Below are positions 7,369-14,615 of a stretch of DNA of 64,000 nt, in pieces. Location: the NCBI GenBank assembly GCA_023957475.1, contig JAMLHA010000005.1, forward strand, positions 1 to 64,000. The letters run 5' to 3'. The stretch comes from Crocinitomicaceae bacterium (GTDB taxonomy: Bacteria; Bacteroidota; Bacteroidia; Flavobacteriales_D; Crocinitomicaceae). The notes below the pieces were generated by a model, which saw only the letters and a list, made by a program, of their open reading frames with translations, searched no databases and was not told the origin of the DNA. Position numbers and translations under genes: made by a program. The first letter of the stretch is position 1. Every line of letters begins with the position of its first letter.

Positions 7369-8561
7369 ATTTTACAAGCCCACTATCTATATACATAATC
7401 TGGCATCCATCTTTTAAAGAAGGAAAAGAAATTGCTAATTCTTTATATTCATTATTCTGCCGAGACTACAACAAACCTCTCAATAAAACTTTAGGAATCC
7501 CTGTCTACTTCAGATCAGAAGTATTTAAAGACTCAAAAACACCTAAAAATATAGATTTTAATGAGTCTGAGTACAATGCAATAGTGCCATTAATAAATGA
7601 AGATTTCACATTAGATGAACAATATAAAGAATATTTAGAGAATCTTCTAAAAGACTGTTCAGCAAGTAAAGGAAAATCAAAAATTTATCCAATTGCATTA
7701 ACAAAAGGAGCATATACATTTTCAAAAAGTTTGGCTGAAATTAATTTCATTCGTGCAGATAAAATTGAACAAAATATTTGTTCACCTGATAATAACCGTC
7801 AAACAAAACTGTATTCATTATTAAAAATTTCCTTACTACATGAGTTTTGTCGTTTGTTATTAAATATGAAAAAGGCAGTTGATGAAGTTGAAACATTAGA
7901 TCATTCAAATCCCCCAGTTAAATTATTTATTAGCCATTCGAAGCATGATGAATCAAAATATGATGCTCTGAAATTTCGGGATTATATAAATTCTGAAACA
8001 CAACTTAAAACATTTTTTGATGCGAATGATATTGCATATGGATCTAATTTTGGTGAGGAAATAAAAAAAGCAGTAAAGGAGTCCGCATTAGTAGCTTTTC
8101 AATCTGATAGTTACTCAGAAAGAGAGTGGTGCCGAATAGAAGTCTTAACAGCTAAAAAAGTTGGGTGTCCGGTCGTAATTGTAAATGCGATAAAAAATGG
8201 AGAAAAACGTATATTCCCTTATATGGGAAATTATCCGTCAATTCGGTTTAATGAAAATTTTGATGAAATAATTGGACTTACACTGGAACAAGTTCTTTAT
8301 AATAGCTTTACCAGAAAATTACTTGACAACATTACCGATTTATATCGTATCTCTGCTCATTCTATTTTATCTACTTATCCGGAACTATACACCTTCATTC
8401 AACTAAAGGAGCGCAGCATAGATACTGATTCAGAGTTTAAATTAATTATTTATCCAGACCCTCCGTTAGGAACAGAAGAATCAAACGTATTAAATGAACT
8501 GGATGATAATTACCATTTCATTACACCAACTACCTTACCTTCAATTTTATTAAACAAATGA
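7365..8561 (+). CDS. Two-part TIR-domain protein
   Basis: A 398-residue protein. Residues about 183-290 form a canonical TIR domain: KLFISHSKHDESKYD, LKTFFDANDIAYGSNF, then SEREWCRIEVL with putative catalytic Glu259. The N-terminal 130 residues (LSIYIIWHPSFKEG, GIPVYFRSEVF, YNAIVPLINEDF) look like a second, divergent Rossmann/TIR-like module without a clear catalytic Glu. The C-terminal 100 residues are of unknown fold. It overlaps both neighbours by ATGA, so it is a fixed operon member. A double TIR protein could assemble filaments or pair a sensor with an enzyme; that is inference. Confidence 0.8.
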   Translation: MNFTSPLSIYIIWHPSFKEGKEIANSLYSLFCRDYNKPLNKTLGIPVYFRSEVFKDSKTPKNIDFNESEYNAIVPLINEDFTLDEQYKEYLENLLKDCSASKGKSKIYPIALTKGAYTFSKSLAEINFIRADKIEQNICSPDNNRQTKLYSLLKISLLHEFCRLLLNMKKAVDEVETLDHSNPPVKLFISHSKHDESKYDALKFRDYINSETQLKTFFDANDIAYGSNFGEEIKKAVKESALVAFQSDSYSEREWCRIEVLTAKKVGCPVVIVNAIKNGEKRIFPYMGNYPSIRFNENFDEIIGLTLEQVLYNSFTRKLLDNITDLYRISAHSILSTYPELYTFIQLKERSIDTDSEFKLIIYPDPPLGTEESNVLNELDDNYHFITPTTLPSILLNK

Positions 8562-9526
8562 ATCAAGAAATAAACATATCAAATCAATCCGCAGATTCGG
8601 GTTTCAGTTATTCAATTATTAAAACGAAAGAAGAACTAGTAAATAGAAAGATAGTTCTGTCTAATAAAAGGATAGGAATATCTATTTCCGAAAGTGAAAA
8701 TCTTAAAGAATTAGGATATGATTTACCTCATTTAAAAGATGTAATAATTGAAACAGCACGATATATCTTATCACTTGGTGGTTCACTGGCGTATGGTGGA
8801 GATATGCGTAATGGTGGGTTCACTGAACTTTTTTTTGATTTACTAAACCACTATAAATTGTCAGATCACGATAAACCTAGTGAAAGGTTTTATAGCTTTT
8901 TATCTTGGCCATTGTCATTGGAATTATCTAAACAACAACAATCTGATTTAATTAATCATGTAACATTTAAGAAGGTTTCACCTCCAAGTGATATTAATAT
9001 AGAAAACAAAGAGGAATTTTTAATCCCTCAAGGAGTTCCAAACTTATATATTTGGACAAGGTGTTTGACGGAGATGCGTCAACAAATGGAAACTACATGT
9101 GATGCTAGAATTTTTATCGGTGGGCGTTCAAAAGGATTTAAAGGAAAATATCCGGGGTTATTGGAAGAACTTCTAATAGCTATAGATTATAAGCATCCGG
9201 TATACCTTGTGGGGTCTTTTGGAGGGATCGTCAACACCATAATTGATGTCTTGAATGATGGTAATACTGCTGATTTGTCAAATGATTTTTATAAGTCTGA
9301 CACAAATTATCAAGAGCTTATTTCCTACTATAATAGTCAAAATACTGATTCTTCAATAGATTATGATGTTACAAAGAAACAAATTCAAGAATTAGGATGG
9401 AAAGGAATTAGCGAACAAAATGGATTGACAATTAGTGAAAATAAACGACTAGCTACAACACCACATATTAATGAAATTGTATATCTGATCCTAAAAGGAT
9501 TAACAAATATATTTTCGAATAAATGA
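8558..9526 (+). CDS. SLOG-domain nucleotide sensor/effector
   Basis: A 322-residue SLOG (Smf/DprA-LOG Rossmannoid) protein. The glycine-rich ligand loop reads GGSLAYGGDMRNGGFTE (74-90). A second conserved patch is ARIFIGGR (183-190) followed by GKYPGLLEELLIA (196-208). In Thoeris and related systems SLOG domains bind TIR-made cyclic ADP-ribose isomers, so here it may sense a product of the neighbouring TIR proteins. There is no attached Sir2 or transmembrane effector, which differs from ThsA. Overlaps of four bases at both ends tie it to the TIR gene and the next gene. Confidence 0.82.
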   Translation: MNQEINISNQSADSGFSYSIIKTKEELVNRKIVLSNKRIGISISESENLKELGYDLPHLKDVIIETARYILSLGGSLAYGGDMRNGGFTELFFDLLNHYKLSDHDKPSERFYSFLSWPLSLELSKQQQSDLINHVTFKKVSPPSDINIENKEEFLIPQGVPNLYIWTRCLTEMRQQMETTCDARIFIGGRSKGFKGKYPGLLEELLIAIDYKHPVYLVGSFGGIVNTIIDVLNDGNTADLSNDFYKSDTNYQELISYYNSQNTDSSIDYDVTKKQIQELGWKGISEQNGLTISENKRLATTPHINEIVYLILKGLTNIFSNK

Positions 9527-10527
9527 TTGAGACAAAAGAAAAAATAGTGATGTTTCATCTTCAAAAAAAGAATCAACTGAAGCCGTCAATTGTTTTTGAC
9601 ACTTATTGGAGATTTGCACATGAGAGACAAAATATTCTATTCAAAAAAATGAATGGAAATGAGAATAATTTGACATCCGACTTAATTTTAAATGAATATA
9701 AATTCACTAATGTTTATAGAGCTTCGGATAGGGTTAGTCAATATTTAATTTCTGATGTGATTTACAGTGGAAATTATGATGATCGAGATACTCTGTTCAG
9801 AATCCTTTTGTTTAAGGTTTTCAATAAGATTGAAACATGGAAAGTCTTAGAATTAGAGTTGGGGGAAATTTCTTATGAATCTTTTAGTTATGAAAAATAT
9901 GATGCTGTATTAACAAAACTTTTATTAGAGAATCAACCAATATACTCGGCAGCTTATATTATGGCTTCTGCAAAATCTTTTTATGGTCAAATTAGAAAAC
10001 ATCAAAATCATTTAAAAATGATTGATAACATAATAAAGGATGAAGTTCATTTAAAACTTAAGGATATATCATCGATGAAAGAAGGGTATGATTTATTACT
10101 TCAATATTCTTCAATAGGAACATTTTTGGCATATCAATTAATTACAGACATCAACTATAGTGAACTAACCGATTTTGATGAAATGGAGTTTGTTAAAGCG
10201 GGACCAGGTGCAATTGAAGGAATTGATAAATGCTTTTATGATGTTGGAACATATTCAAGAGAAGATATTATTCGATATGTTACAGACAATCAGGATTATC
10301 ATTTTGATCGATTAGAACTTGATTTTAAAACTTTATATGGTCGGAAGTTACAATTAATAGATTGTCAAAACATTTTTTGCGAGGTAGCTAAATACGCAAG
10401 AATAGCTCACCCTGAATTTAATCTCCCTAATGGAAGAATCAGAATAAAACAGAAATATAAGAGTAAGAATACTCATATAAACTATTTCTATCCACCAAAA
10501 TGGAATATTAACCACTTAATTCAATAA
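9523..10527 (+). CDS. HMUDK-helical / thymine pyrophosphorylase-like protein
   Basis: A 334-residue protein resembling the helical domain of phage 5-hydroxymethyl-dU DNA kinases and the alpha-glutamyl/putrescinyl thymine pyrophosphorylase clades. The family signature is FAHERQNILFKKMNG (31-45), then LTSDLILNEYKFTNVYRA (50-67) and DRVSQYLISDVI (69-80). Such proteins belong to phage pathways that hypermodify thymine in DNA. Finding one inside a TIR/SLOG operon suggests recognition or processing of modified bases. No separate kinase P-loop is present. It starts within the stop of the SLOG gene and ends one base before the next TIR gene. Assignment is by remembered motif, not by search. Confidence 0.7.
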   Translation: MIETKEKIVMFHLQKKNQLKPSIVFDTYWRFAHERQNILFKKMNGNENNLTSDLILNEYKFTNVYRASDRVSQYLISDVIYSGNYDDRDTLFRILLFKVFNKIETWKVLELELGEISYESFSYEKYDAVLTKLLLENQPIYSAAYIMASAKSFYGQIRKHQNHLKMIDNIIKDEVHLKLKDISSMKEGYDLLLQYSSIGTFLAYQLITDINYSELTDFDEMEFVKAGPGAIEGIDKCFYDVGTYSREDIIRYVTDNQDYHFDRLELDFKTLYGRKLQLIDCQNIFCEVAKYARIAHPEFNLPNGRIRIKQKYKSKNTHINYFYPPKWNINHLIQ

Positions 10528-10528
10528 T

Positions 10529-11011
10529 ATGGCAGACCAACACAACATTTTTATTAGTCATTATGGAAAAGATGATCCACATGTCCAATCACTGAAGAGT
10601 AGATTGAAAGATCAAGGATATAATGTCCGGAATTTTTCAATTGATAGTACCAAACATAAGGATGGTAGGAAACCTTCAGATGAAGTCGTTAAAAGGCTTC
10701 TAAATATCAGAATAAAAAACTCAGGTACTGTTATTTGCTTAATTGGTCCTGAAACTCATACTAGAAAGTGGGTTAATTATGAAATAAGGAAAGCTCACCA
10801 AGAAGGTAAGAGAATCGTTGGTATTTATACTCATGGACACAAGGATAGCGCTCAATTTCCAGAAGCATTTAAAAAATATGGAGGTCCAACAATTGGTTGG
10901 AATTCGGTAGATAAACTTGGAGAAATAATTTCAGGTAAGAATATGCCGTATGAAAATCAAGGAGGAGGTGTAGCAGCTCCCATTTATAGTGTTAAACGAA
11001 TAGCCTGTTAA
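10529..11011 (+). CDS. ThsB-like TIR (DUF1863-type) protein
   Basis: A 160-residue single-domain TIR-like protein of the MTH538/DUF1863 class that includes Thoeris ThsB. The start NIFISHYGKDDPHVQ (6-20), the central VICLIGPETHTRKWVNYEI (68-86, putative catalytic Glu85) and the following GKRIVGIY strand are typical. It would make a cyclic ADP-ribose-type signal after infection. It is spaced one base from the upstream gene and two from the Nmad2 gene. The nearby SLOG protein is a plausible receptor for its product. Confidence 0.82.
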   Translation: MADQHNIFISHYGKDDPHVQSLKSRLKDQGYNVRNFSIDSTKHKDGRKPSDEVVKRLLNIRIKNSGTVICLIGPETHTRKWVNYEIRKAHQEGKRIVGIYTHGHKDSAQFPEAFKKYGGPTIGWNSVDKLGEIISGKNMPYENQGGGVAAPIYSVKRIAC

Positions 11012-11013
11012 TT

Positions 11014-11652
11014 ATGAAAATATATTCTTATGTTGTGCACCATGATTATGGATTAGCACCAAACCCATTTGGAAAATTCTGTACTTTAACTGTTTGTAAA
11101 ACAAAAATCAGAAGAAGTAATAATTTACAGATAGGTGATTGGATTATAGGAACTGGATCAAAAAATATTGAAGATGTTACAGGATTCAAATGTCTTGGAC
11201 ATCTTGTTTATGCTATGAAAGTTTCAGAAAAAATCTTACTTGAAGACTATTGGGAGGATAATCGTTTCCAATATAAAAAACCCATTATTAATGGTAGTTT
11301 AGTTTCAATGTATGGAGATAATATATATTATAAAAATGCTGATGGGTCTTGGGGGCAAGTAGATTCGGCTCACTCTTTACCTGATGGCGTTTCGAATGAA
11401 AAACATATGTCAACTGATACGGAAGGTAAATATGCTATTATTTCAGAAGAGTTTTATTATTTTGGCGACAATTGCCCAGAAATTCCTGAAAACTTAATTG
11501 GAGTTTGTAAAAGTGGAATCGGAGAAAAGACAATCACAGATGAAAAGCTTGTTAATGAATTCATTATTTGGCTAAAAACAAACTTTTCTGTTGGAATAAG
11601 TGGAGATCCCATTAATTGGAGAGAACATGATCAGGGGGTTCTTTTTAAATAA
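11014..11652 (+). CDS. Nmad2-type nucleotide-modification-associated protein
   Basis: A 212-residue protein matching the putative nucleotide modification associated domain 2 family. The hallmark N-terminus is KIYSYVVHHDYGLAPNPFGK, then CTLTVCKTKIRR and LQIGDWIIGTGSKN (within residues 2-50). Further on are an aromatic-rich SEEFYYFGD and a basic-aromatic C-terminus. The family was defined by its genomic link to DNA base modification and restriction; its reaction is not known to me. Sitting between two TIR genes, it supports a system that handles modified nucleotides. Confidence 0.75.
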   Translation: MKIYSYVVHHDYGLAPNPFGKFCTLTVCKTKIRRSNNLQIGDWIIGTGSKNIEDVTGFKCLGHLVYAMKVSEKILLEDYWEDNRFQYKKPIINGSLVSMYGDNIYYKNADGSWGQVDSAHSLPDGVSNEKHMSTDTEGKYAIISEEFYYFGDNCPEIPENLIGVCKSGIGEKTITDEKLVNEFIIWLKTNFSVGISGDPINWREHDQGVLFK

Positions 11653-11670
11653 TAAAATAAGATTGTTATC

Positions 11671-12462
11671 ATGGCTAAATGGGCAGATTATCTAGTATCC
11701 AAAGAAAAATGGGAGAACGAAATTAAACGAATCAAGAGTTTCCAACTTCATATTGATAATGGAGATAATGTTGGAGAAGAATTTGAGCAAACCAGAGATT
11801 GGGTAATTCAAAATCTAAGGATAGGAAAATCTTTTGTTTGTGTTCATAAAACAATTGATGGTAAATGGAAAAAAGGAGGAAGCTTAACATTGTCTTCAAG
11901 TGGTGGCTTGTCCTGGAGCGATAAATTACCTCAAAACATCACAAAAAGAAAATGTTTTGTCAGTTACTATCATAAGGATGATCAAAAATATAAGAATGAA
12001 TTTGTGAATTTAATGTCAGACTTAATTGTCAATAAATCTGTCAATGATGGAGATATAAATTCAGATGTCAGTGATGAATACATAAAACAATTAATTCAAA
12101 AAGGACATTTAAGTGACACAACTGTATTAGTTATACTTCTAGGAGCAAAAACAAAATGCAGGAAACATATAGATTGGGAAATTAGTGGAGCATTAAATTT
12201 GAAAGTTGGGGAGTCATATTCGGGAATTTTAGCTTTAATTTTACCCTCTCACCCTAATTATAACACAAAAACATATAGTTACTCTGAACTACCACCAAGA
12301 TTAGCGGATAATCTAAAAACAGAATATGCTGTTATTCGAAATTACATAACTGATAGAAGATTACTTCAAGATTATATAGAACTCGCATTTAAAAACAGAA
12401 CTCAAAAATCGGAAGCTCGAGTTAATTCAAGAGCACAGATGAAAATTAATACTTGTAGTTAA
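11671..12462 (+). CDS. DUF3892-like N-terminal domain fused to TIR domain
   Basis: The last gene of the operon, 263 residues. Residues 1-90 resemble the small DUF3892-type domain (ADYLVSKEKWENEIKR, then VGEEFEQTRDWVIQNLRIGK and a basic strand). Residues 92-240 are a DUF1863-type TIR domain: KRKCFVSYYHKDDQKYK, and the glutamate box RKHIDWEISGALN with Glu170. The 18-base gap to the preceding gene is the widest in the operon, and a strong terminator follows 120 bases later. The N-terminal domain may give this TIR its own ligand specificity. Confidence 0.75.
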   Translation: MAKWADYLVSKEKWENEIKRIKSFQLHIDNGDNVGEEFEQTRDWVIQNLRIGKSFVCVHKTIDGKWKKGGSLTLSSSGGLSWSDKLPQNITKRKCFVSYYHKDDQKYKNEFVNLMSDLIVNKSVNDGDINSDVSDEYIKQLIQKGHLSDTTVLVILLGAKTKCRKHIDWEISGALNLKVGESYSGILALILPSHPNYNTKTYSYSELPPRLADNLKTEYAVIRNYITDRRLLQDYIELAFKNRTQKSEARVNSRAQMKINTCS

Positions 12463-12582
12463 AAAAAGGCAAATCAACTTCTACTTACTCTCACAGCTTC
12501 GAAAAAACGAGAGTAATACAAGCCTCATTTCTTTTCATACTTGTTTTATACCACAAAATAATATTGATCTAAAAACAAAAAA

Positions 12583-12606
12583 GGGACTAAATTTAGTCCC
12601 TTTTTT
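12583..12606 (+). terminator. Intrinsic terminator after defence operon
   Basis: GGGACTAAATTTAGTCCC at 12583-12600 is a perfect palindrome preceded by an A run and followed by six T. It can work in both directions. It closes the operon 120 bases after its last stop codon. Confidence 0.8.
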
Positions 12607-12626
12607 AGTCCTTATTCCGGTAAAAT

Positions 12627-12639
12627 GCTGATTTTCAGC
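12627..12639 (-). terminator. Possible terminator of tRNA-Ser
   Basis: GCTGA-TTT-TCAGC forms a short hairpin just beyond the tRNA 3' end. On the minus strand it is followed by ATTTTA. Weak, but correctly placed. Confidence 0.4.
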
Positions 12640-12647
12640 GTTATTTG

Positions 12648-12734
12648 CGGAGAGAGAGGGATTCGAACCCTCGATACAGTTACCCGTATACTACCTTTCC
12701 AGGGTAGCTCCTTCAACCACTCGGACACCTCTCC
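12648..12734 (-). tRNA. tRNA-Ser(GGA)
   Basis: An 87-base tRNA on the minus strand. The acceptor arms GGAGAGG and TCTCTCC pair (one G-U), with G as discriminator. The anticodon stem-loop is CTACC-CTGGAAA-GGTAG, giving anticodon GGA at 12698-12700. A class II variable arm and the T arm GAGGG-TTCGAAT-CCCTC are present. CCA is not encoded. Its 3' end faces the accessory island, so it is a plausible integration site. Confidence 0.93.
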
Positions 12735-12789
12735 TTGAGGTTTGTGGAGTGCAAAGATAGCTATTTTTTAAGATAATCAGTTTATTCTT

Positions 12790-12797
12790 TATATTTG
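12790..12797 (+). promoter_or_regulatory. -7 box of the VOC gene
   Basis: TATATTTG fits TAnnTTTG and lies 28 bases before the ATG at 12825. It marks the boundary between island and core genes. The -33 region is only T-rich. Confidence 0.5.
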
Positions 12798-12824
12798 TAC
12801 TTCAAAATACAAAAACAAAAAATT

Positions 12825-13892
12825 ATGGCAAAGATTATCAGTGGTATTCAACAAATGGGAATTGGTGTTCCAAACGTGCAAGAAATTTGGAAATGGTATC
12901 GAAAAATGTTTGGTATGAATATAAAAATATTTGAAGATGCTGCTGATGCACCTTTAATGATAAAATATACCGGTGGTGTTGTCCAAAATCGAACTGCGAG
13001 TTTGGCTCTGAGCATGGACGGTGGTGGTGGATTTGAAATCTGGCAATACAAGTCAAGAAACACCGAAAAAGCTACTTTTGATATACAATTGGGCGACTAT
13101 GGTTTGTATTCTTGTTACATCAAATCAAGAAATGTAGAAGCTAGTTACGAGCACCACAAAAAGAATGGTGGAAATGTACTCGGACCAATTACAACACGCC
13201 CAAATGGAAAAAAATCGTACTTTTTGCAAGACCCCAATGGCAATATTTTTACAGTAATCGATGGTAGAGGATGGTTTAAAAACACAGGTCACCATAGCAA
13301 TTGTGGTGGTGTTGGTGGCACGATTATTGGTGTAAGTGATATTGATAAAGCATTGCCTTTATACCGCGATGTGTTAGAATACAACGTGGTTGAATATGAT
13401 GTAACAGGTGAGTTTGATGACTTGGCACAATTACCTGGTGGAAAAGGAAAATACAGACGTGTGTTATTAACCCATAAAAATGCACGAAAAGGAGCTTTTG
13501 CACCTTTATTAGGACCAACAGAAATTGAATTGGTTCAATCGTTGGATAGAACCGACTGTAGAAAAATATTTGAAAATCGCTTTTGGGGTGATTGGGGATT
13601 CATTCATTTATGTTTTGACATCAACAATATGGAAGGTTTGCGCCAAGAATGTGAAGCAGCGGGTTTCCCATTCACTGTTGACAGTGGCGAAACGTTTGAT
13701 ATGGGTGAAGCTGGCGGTCGTTTTTCATACATTGAAGATCCAGATGGCACTTGGATAGAATTTGTAGAAACACATAAAGTTCCTGTAATGAAAAAATGGG
13801 GTTGGTACATTAATTTAAAAAACAGAAATCCTGAAAAATCATTGCCAAAATGGATGTTAAGCGCAATGGGATTGAATAAGATAAAAGATTAA
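12825..13892 (+). CDS. VOC-superfamily protein with two tandem modules
   Basis: A 355-residue cytoplasmic protein with two vicinal-oxygen-chelate (glyoxalase/dioxygenase fold) halves. Module one covers about 4-145 (GIQQMGIGVPNVQEIWKWYR to FLQDPNGNIFTVID), module two about 155-320 (TIIGVSDIDKALPLYRDVL to YIEDPDGTWIEFVE). The DPNGN/DPDGT strands and terminal Glu residues are typical metal-ligand positions. The start at 12825 is chosen because an upstream in-frame start at 12795 would overlap the -7 box. It is not 4-hydroxyphenylpyruvate dioxygenase, whose C-terminal motifs are missing. The substrate is unknown. Its end overlaps convergent kdsB by four bases. Confidence 0.8.
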   Translation: MAKIISGIQQMGIGVPNVQEIWKWYRKMFGMNIKIFEDAADAPLMIKYTGGVVQNRTASLALSMDGGGGFEIWQYKSRNTEKATFDIQLGDYGLYSCYIKSRNVEASYEHHKKNGGNVLGPITTRPNGKKSYFLQDPNGNIFTVIDGRGWFKNTGHHSNCGGVGGTIIGVSDIDKALPLYRDVLEYNVVEYDVTGEFDDLAQLPGGKGKYRRVLLTHKNARKGAFAPLLGPTEIELVQSLDRTDCRKIFENRFWGDWGFIHLCFDINNMEGLRQECEAAGFPFTVDSGETFDMGEAGGRFSYIEDPDGTWIEFVETHKVPVMKKWGWYINLKNRNPEKSLPKWMLSAMGLNKIKD

Positions 13893-14614
13893 AGTAGTTT
13901 TAAAACCTTCTCTACATCTTCTGGAACATCTATATTGGGTGTTTCAATGGTTGTATTTACAATTCGGATTTTATAACCATAATACAACCAACGCAATTGC
14001 TCCAAAGATTCAACCTGTTCCAATTTTGAAGGTTCCAAAGCAACCAATTCCAACAAAGTTGCCTTTCTGAAAGCATACATTCCGATGTGTTTTAAAAAAG
14101 GAAAAAAGGTTTTTGCATCTCCTTTATAGTGATAATCATTTGGAATGGCACTTCTGGAAAAATAGAGCGCATTGTCAAAAGCATCTTTCACTATTTTGAT
14201 TCGATTGGGATTTTGAATATCCTCCTTGCTTATTTCGGGATAACCAAGGGTTGCAATTTGTACTTCTTTATCGCGAAATGCTTCAACAATTGCATTTAAT
14301 TGCAACGGATTAATCAATGGTTCATCCCCTTGGATGTTAATCACCACATCTGCATCGCTATTTTTGGCTACTTCACCACAACGTTCAGTACCGCTTGTGT
14401 GGTGTTTTTGTGTCATGACAACCTTTCCGCCAAAAGCCTTTACGTGATCAAAGATACGTTCATCATCTGTTGCCACAATTATTTCATCTAAATTGGCCTT
14501 TGAAGCATTTTCATACACCCGCTGAATCATTGTTTTTCCTTTTAAATCAACCAAAGGTTTCCCCGGAAAACGGGAAGATTCATACCGTGCTGGAATAATG
14601 CCTACTACTTTCAT
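13889..14614 (-). CDS. kdsB: 3-deoxy-manno-octulosonate cytidylyltransferase
   Basis: Activates KDO with CTP to CMP-KDO for lipopolysaccharide inner-core synthesis in the cytoplasm. At 241 residues it has the usual family length. The nucleotide-binding start is VGIIPARYESSRFPGKPL (3-20), followed by EIIVATDDERI, TSGTERCGEVA and the Mg-binding VVINIQGDEPLIN. The gene is one base downstream of the TonB-dependent receptor gene in the same direction, so they may be co-transcribed. Presence of KDO synthesis confirms a Gram-negative envelope. Confidence 0.95.
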   Translation of the reverse strand: MKVVGIIPARYESSRFPGKPLVDLKGKTMIQRVYENASKANLDEIIVATDDERIFDHVKAFGGKVVMTQKHHTSGTERCGEVAKNSDADVVINIQGDEPLINPLQLNAIVEAFRDKEVQIATLGYPEISKEDIQNPNRIKIVKDAFDNALYFSRSAIPNDYHYKGDAKTFFPFLKHIGMYAFRKATLLELVALEPSKLEQVESLEQLRWLYYGYKIRIVNTTIETPNIDVPEDVEKVLKLL

Positions 14615-14615
14615 G

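Larger units (their letters stand above)
1..12647. mobile_element. Putative integrated mobilizable island ending at tRNA-Ser (left end outside window)
   Basis: The stretch from the window edge to the 3' end of tRNA-Ser(GGA) contains a mobilization relaxase, small XRE regulators, orphan exported proteins and a large defence-type operon, with no housekeeping gene. Core genes begin immediately on the other side of the tRNA. The tRNA 3' end faces this region, which is the usual orientation for an element integrated in a tRNA gene. No integrase and no second copy of the tRNA end are visible within these 12.6 kb, so the other end must lie to the left of the window if the idea is right. Inference, moderate to low certainty. 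Confidence 0.45.

Noticed and set aside
1..12462. Complete Thoeris system
   Set aside because: SLOG and ThsB-like TIR are present, but the SLOG protein lacks the Sir2-type effector of ThsA, and many extra genes are in the operon.
12825..13892. 4-hydroxyphenylpyruvate dioxygenase
   Set aside because: Two VOC modules are present, but the C-terminal helix and iron-site pattern of that enzyme are not visible.
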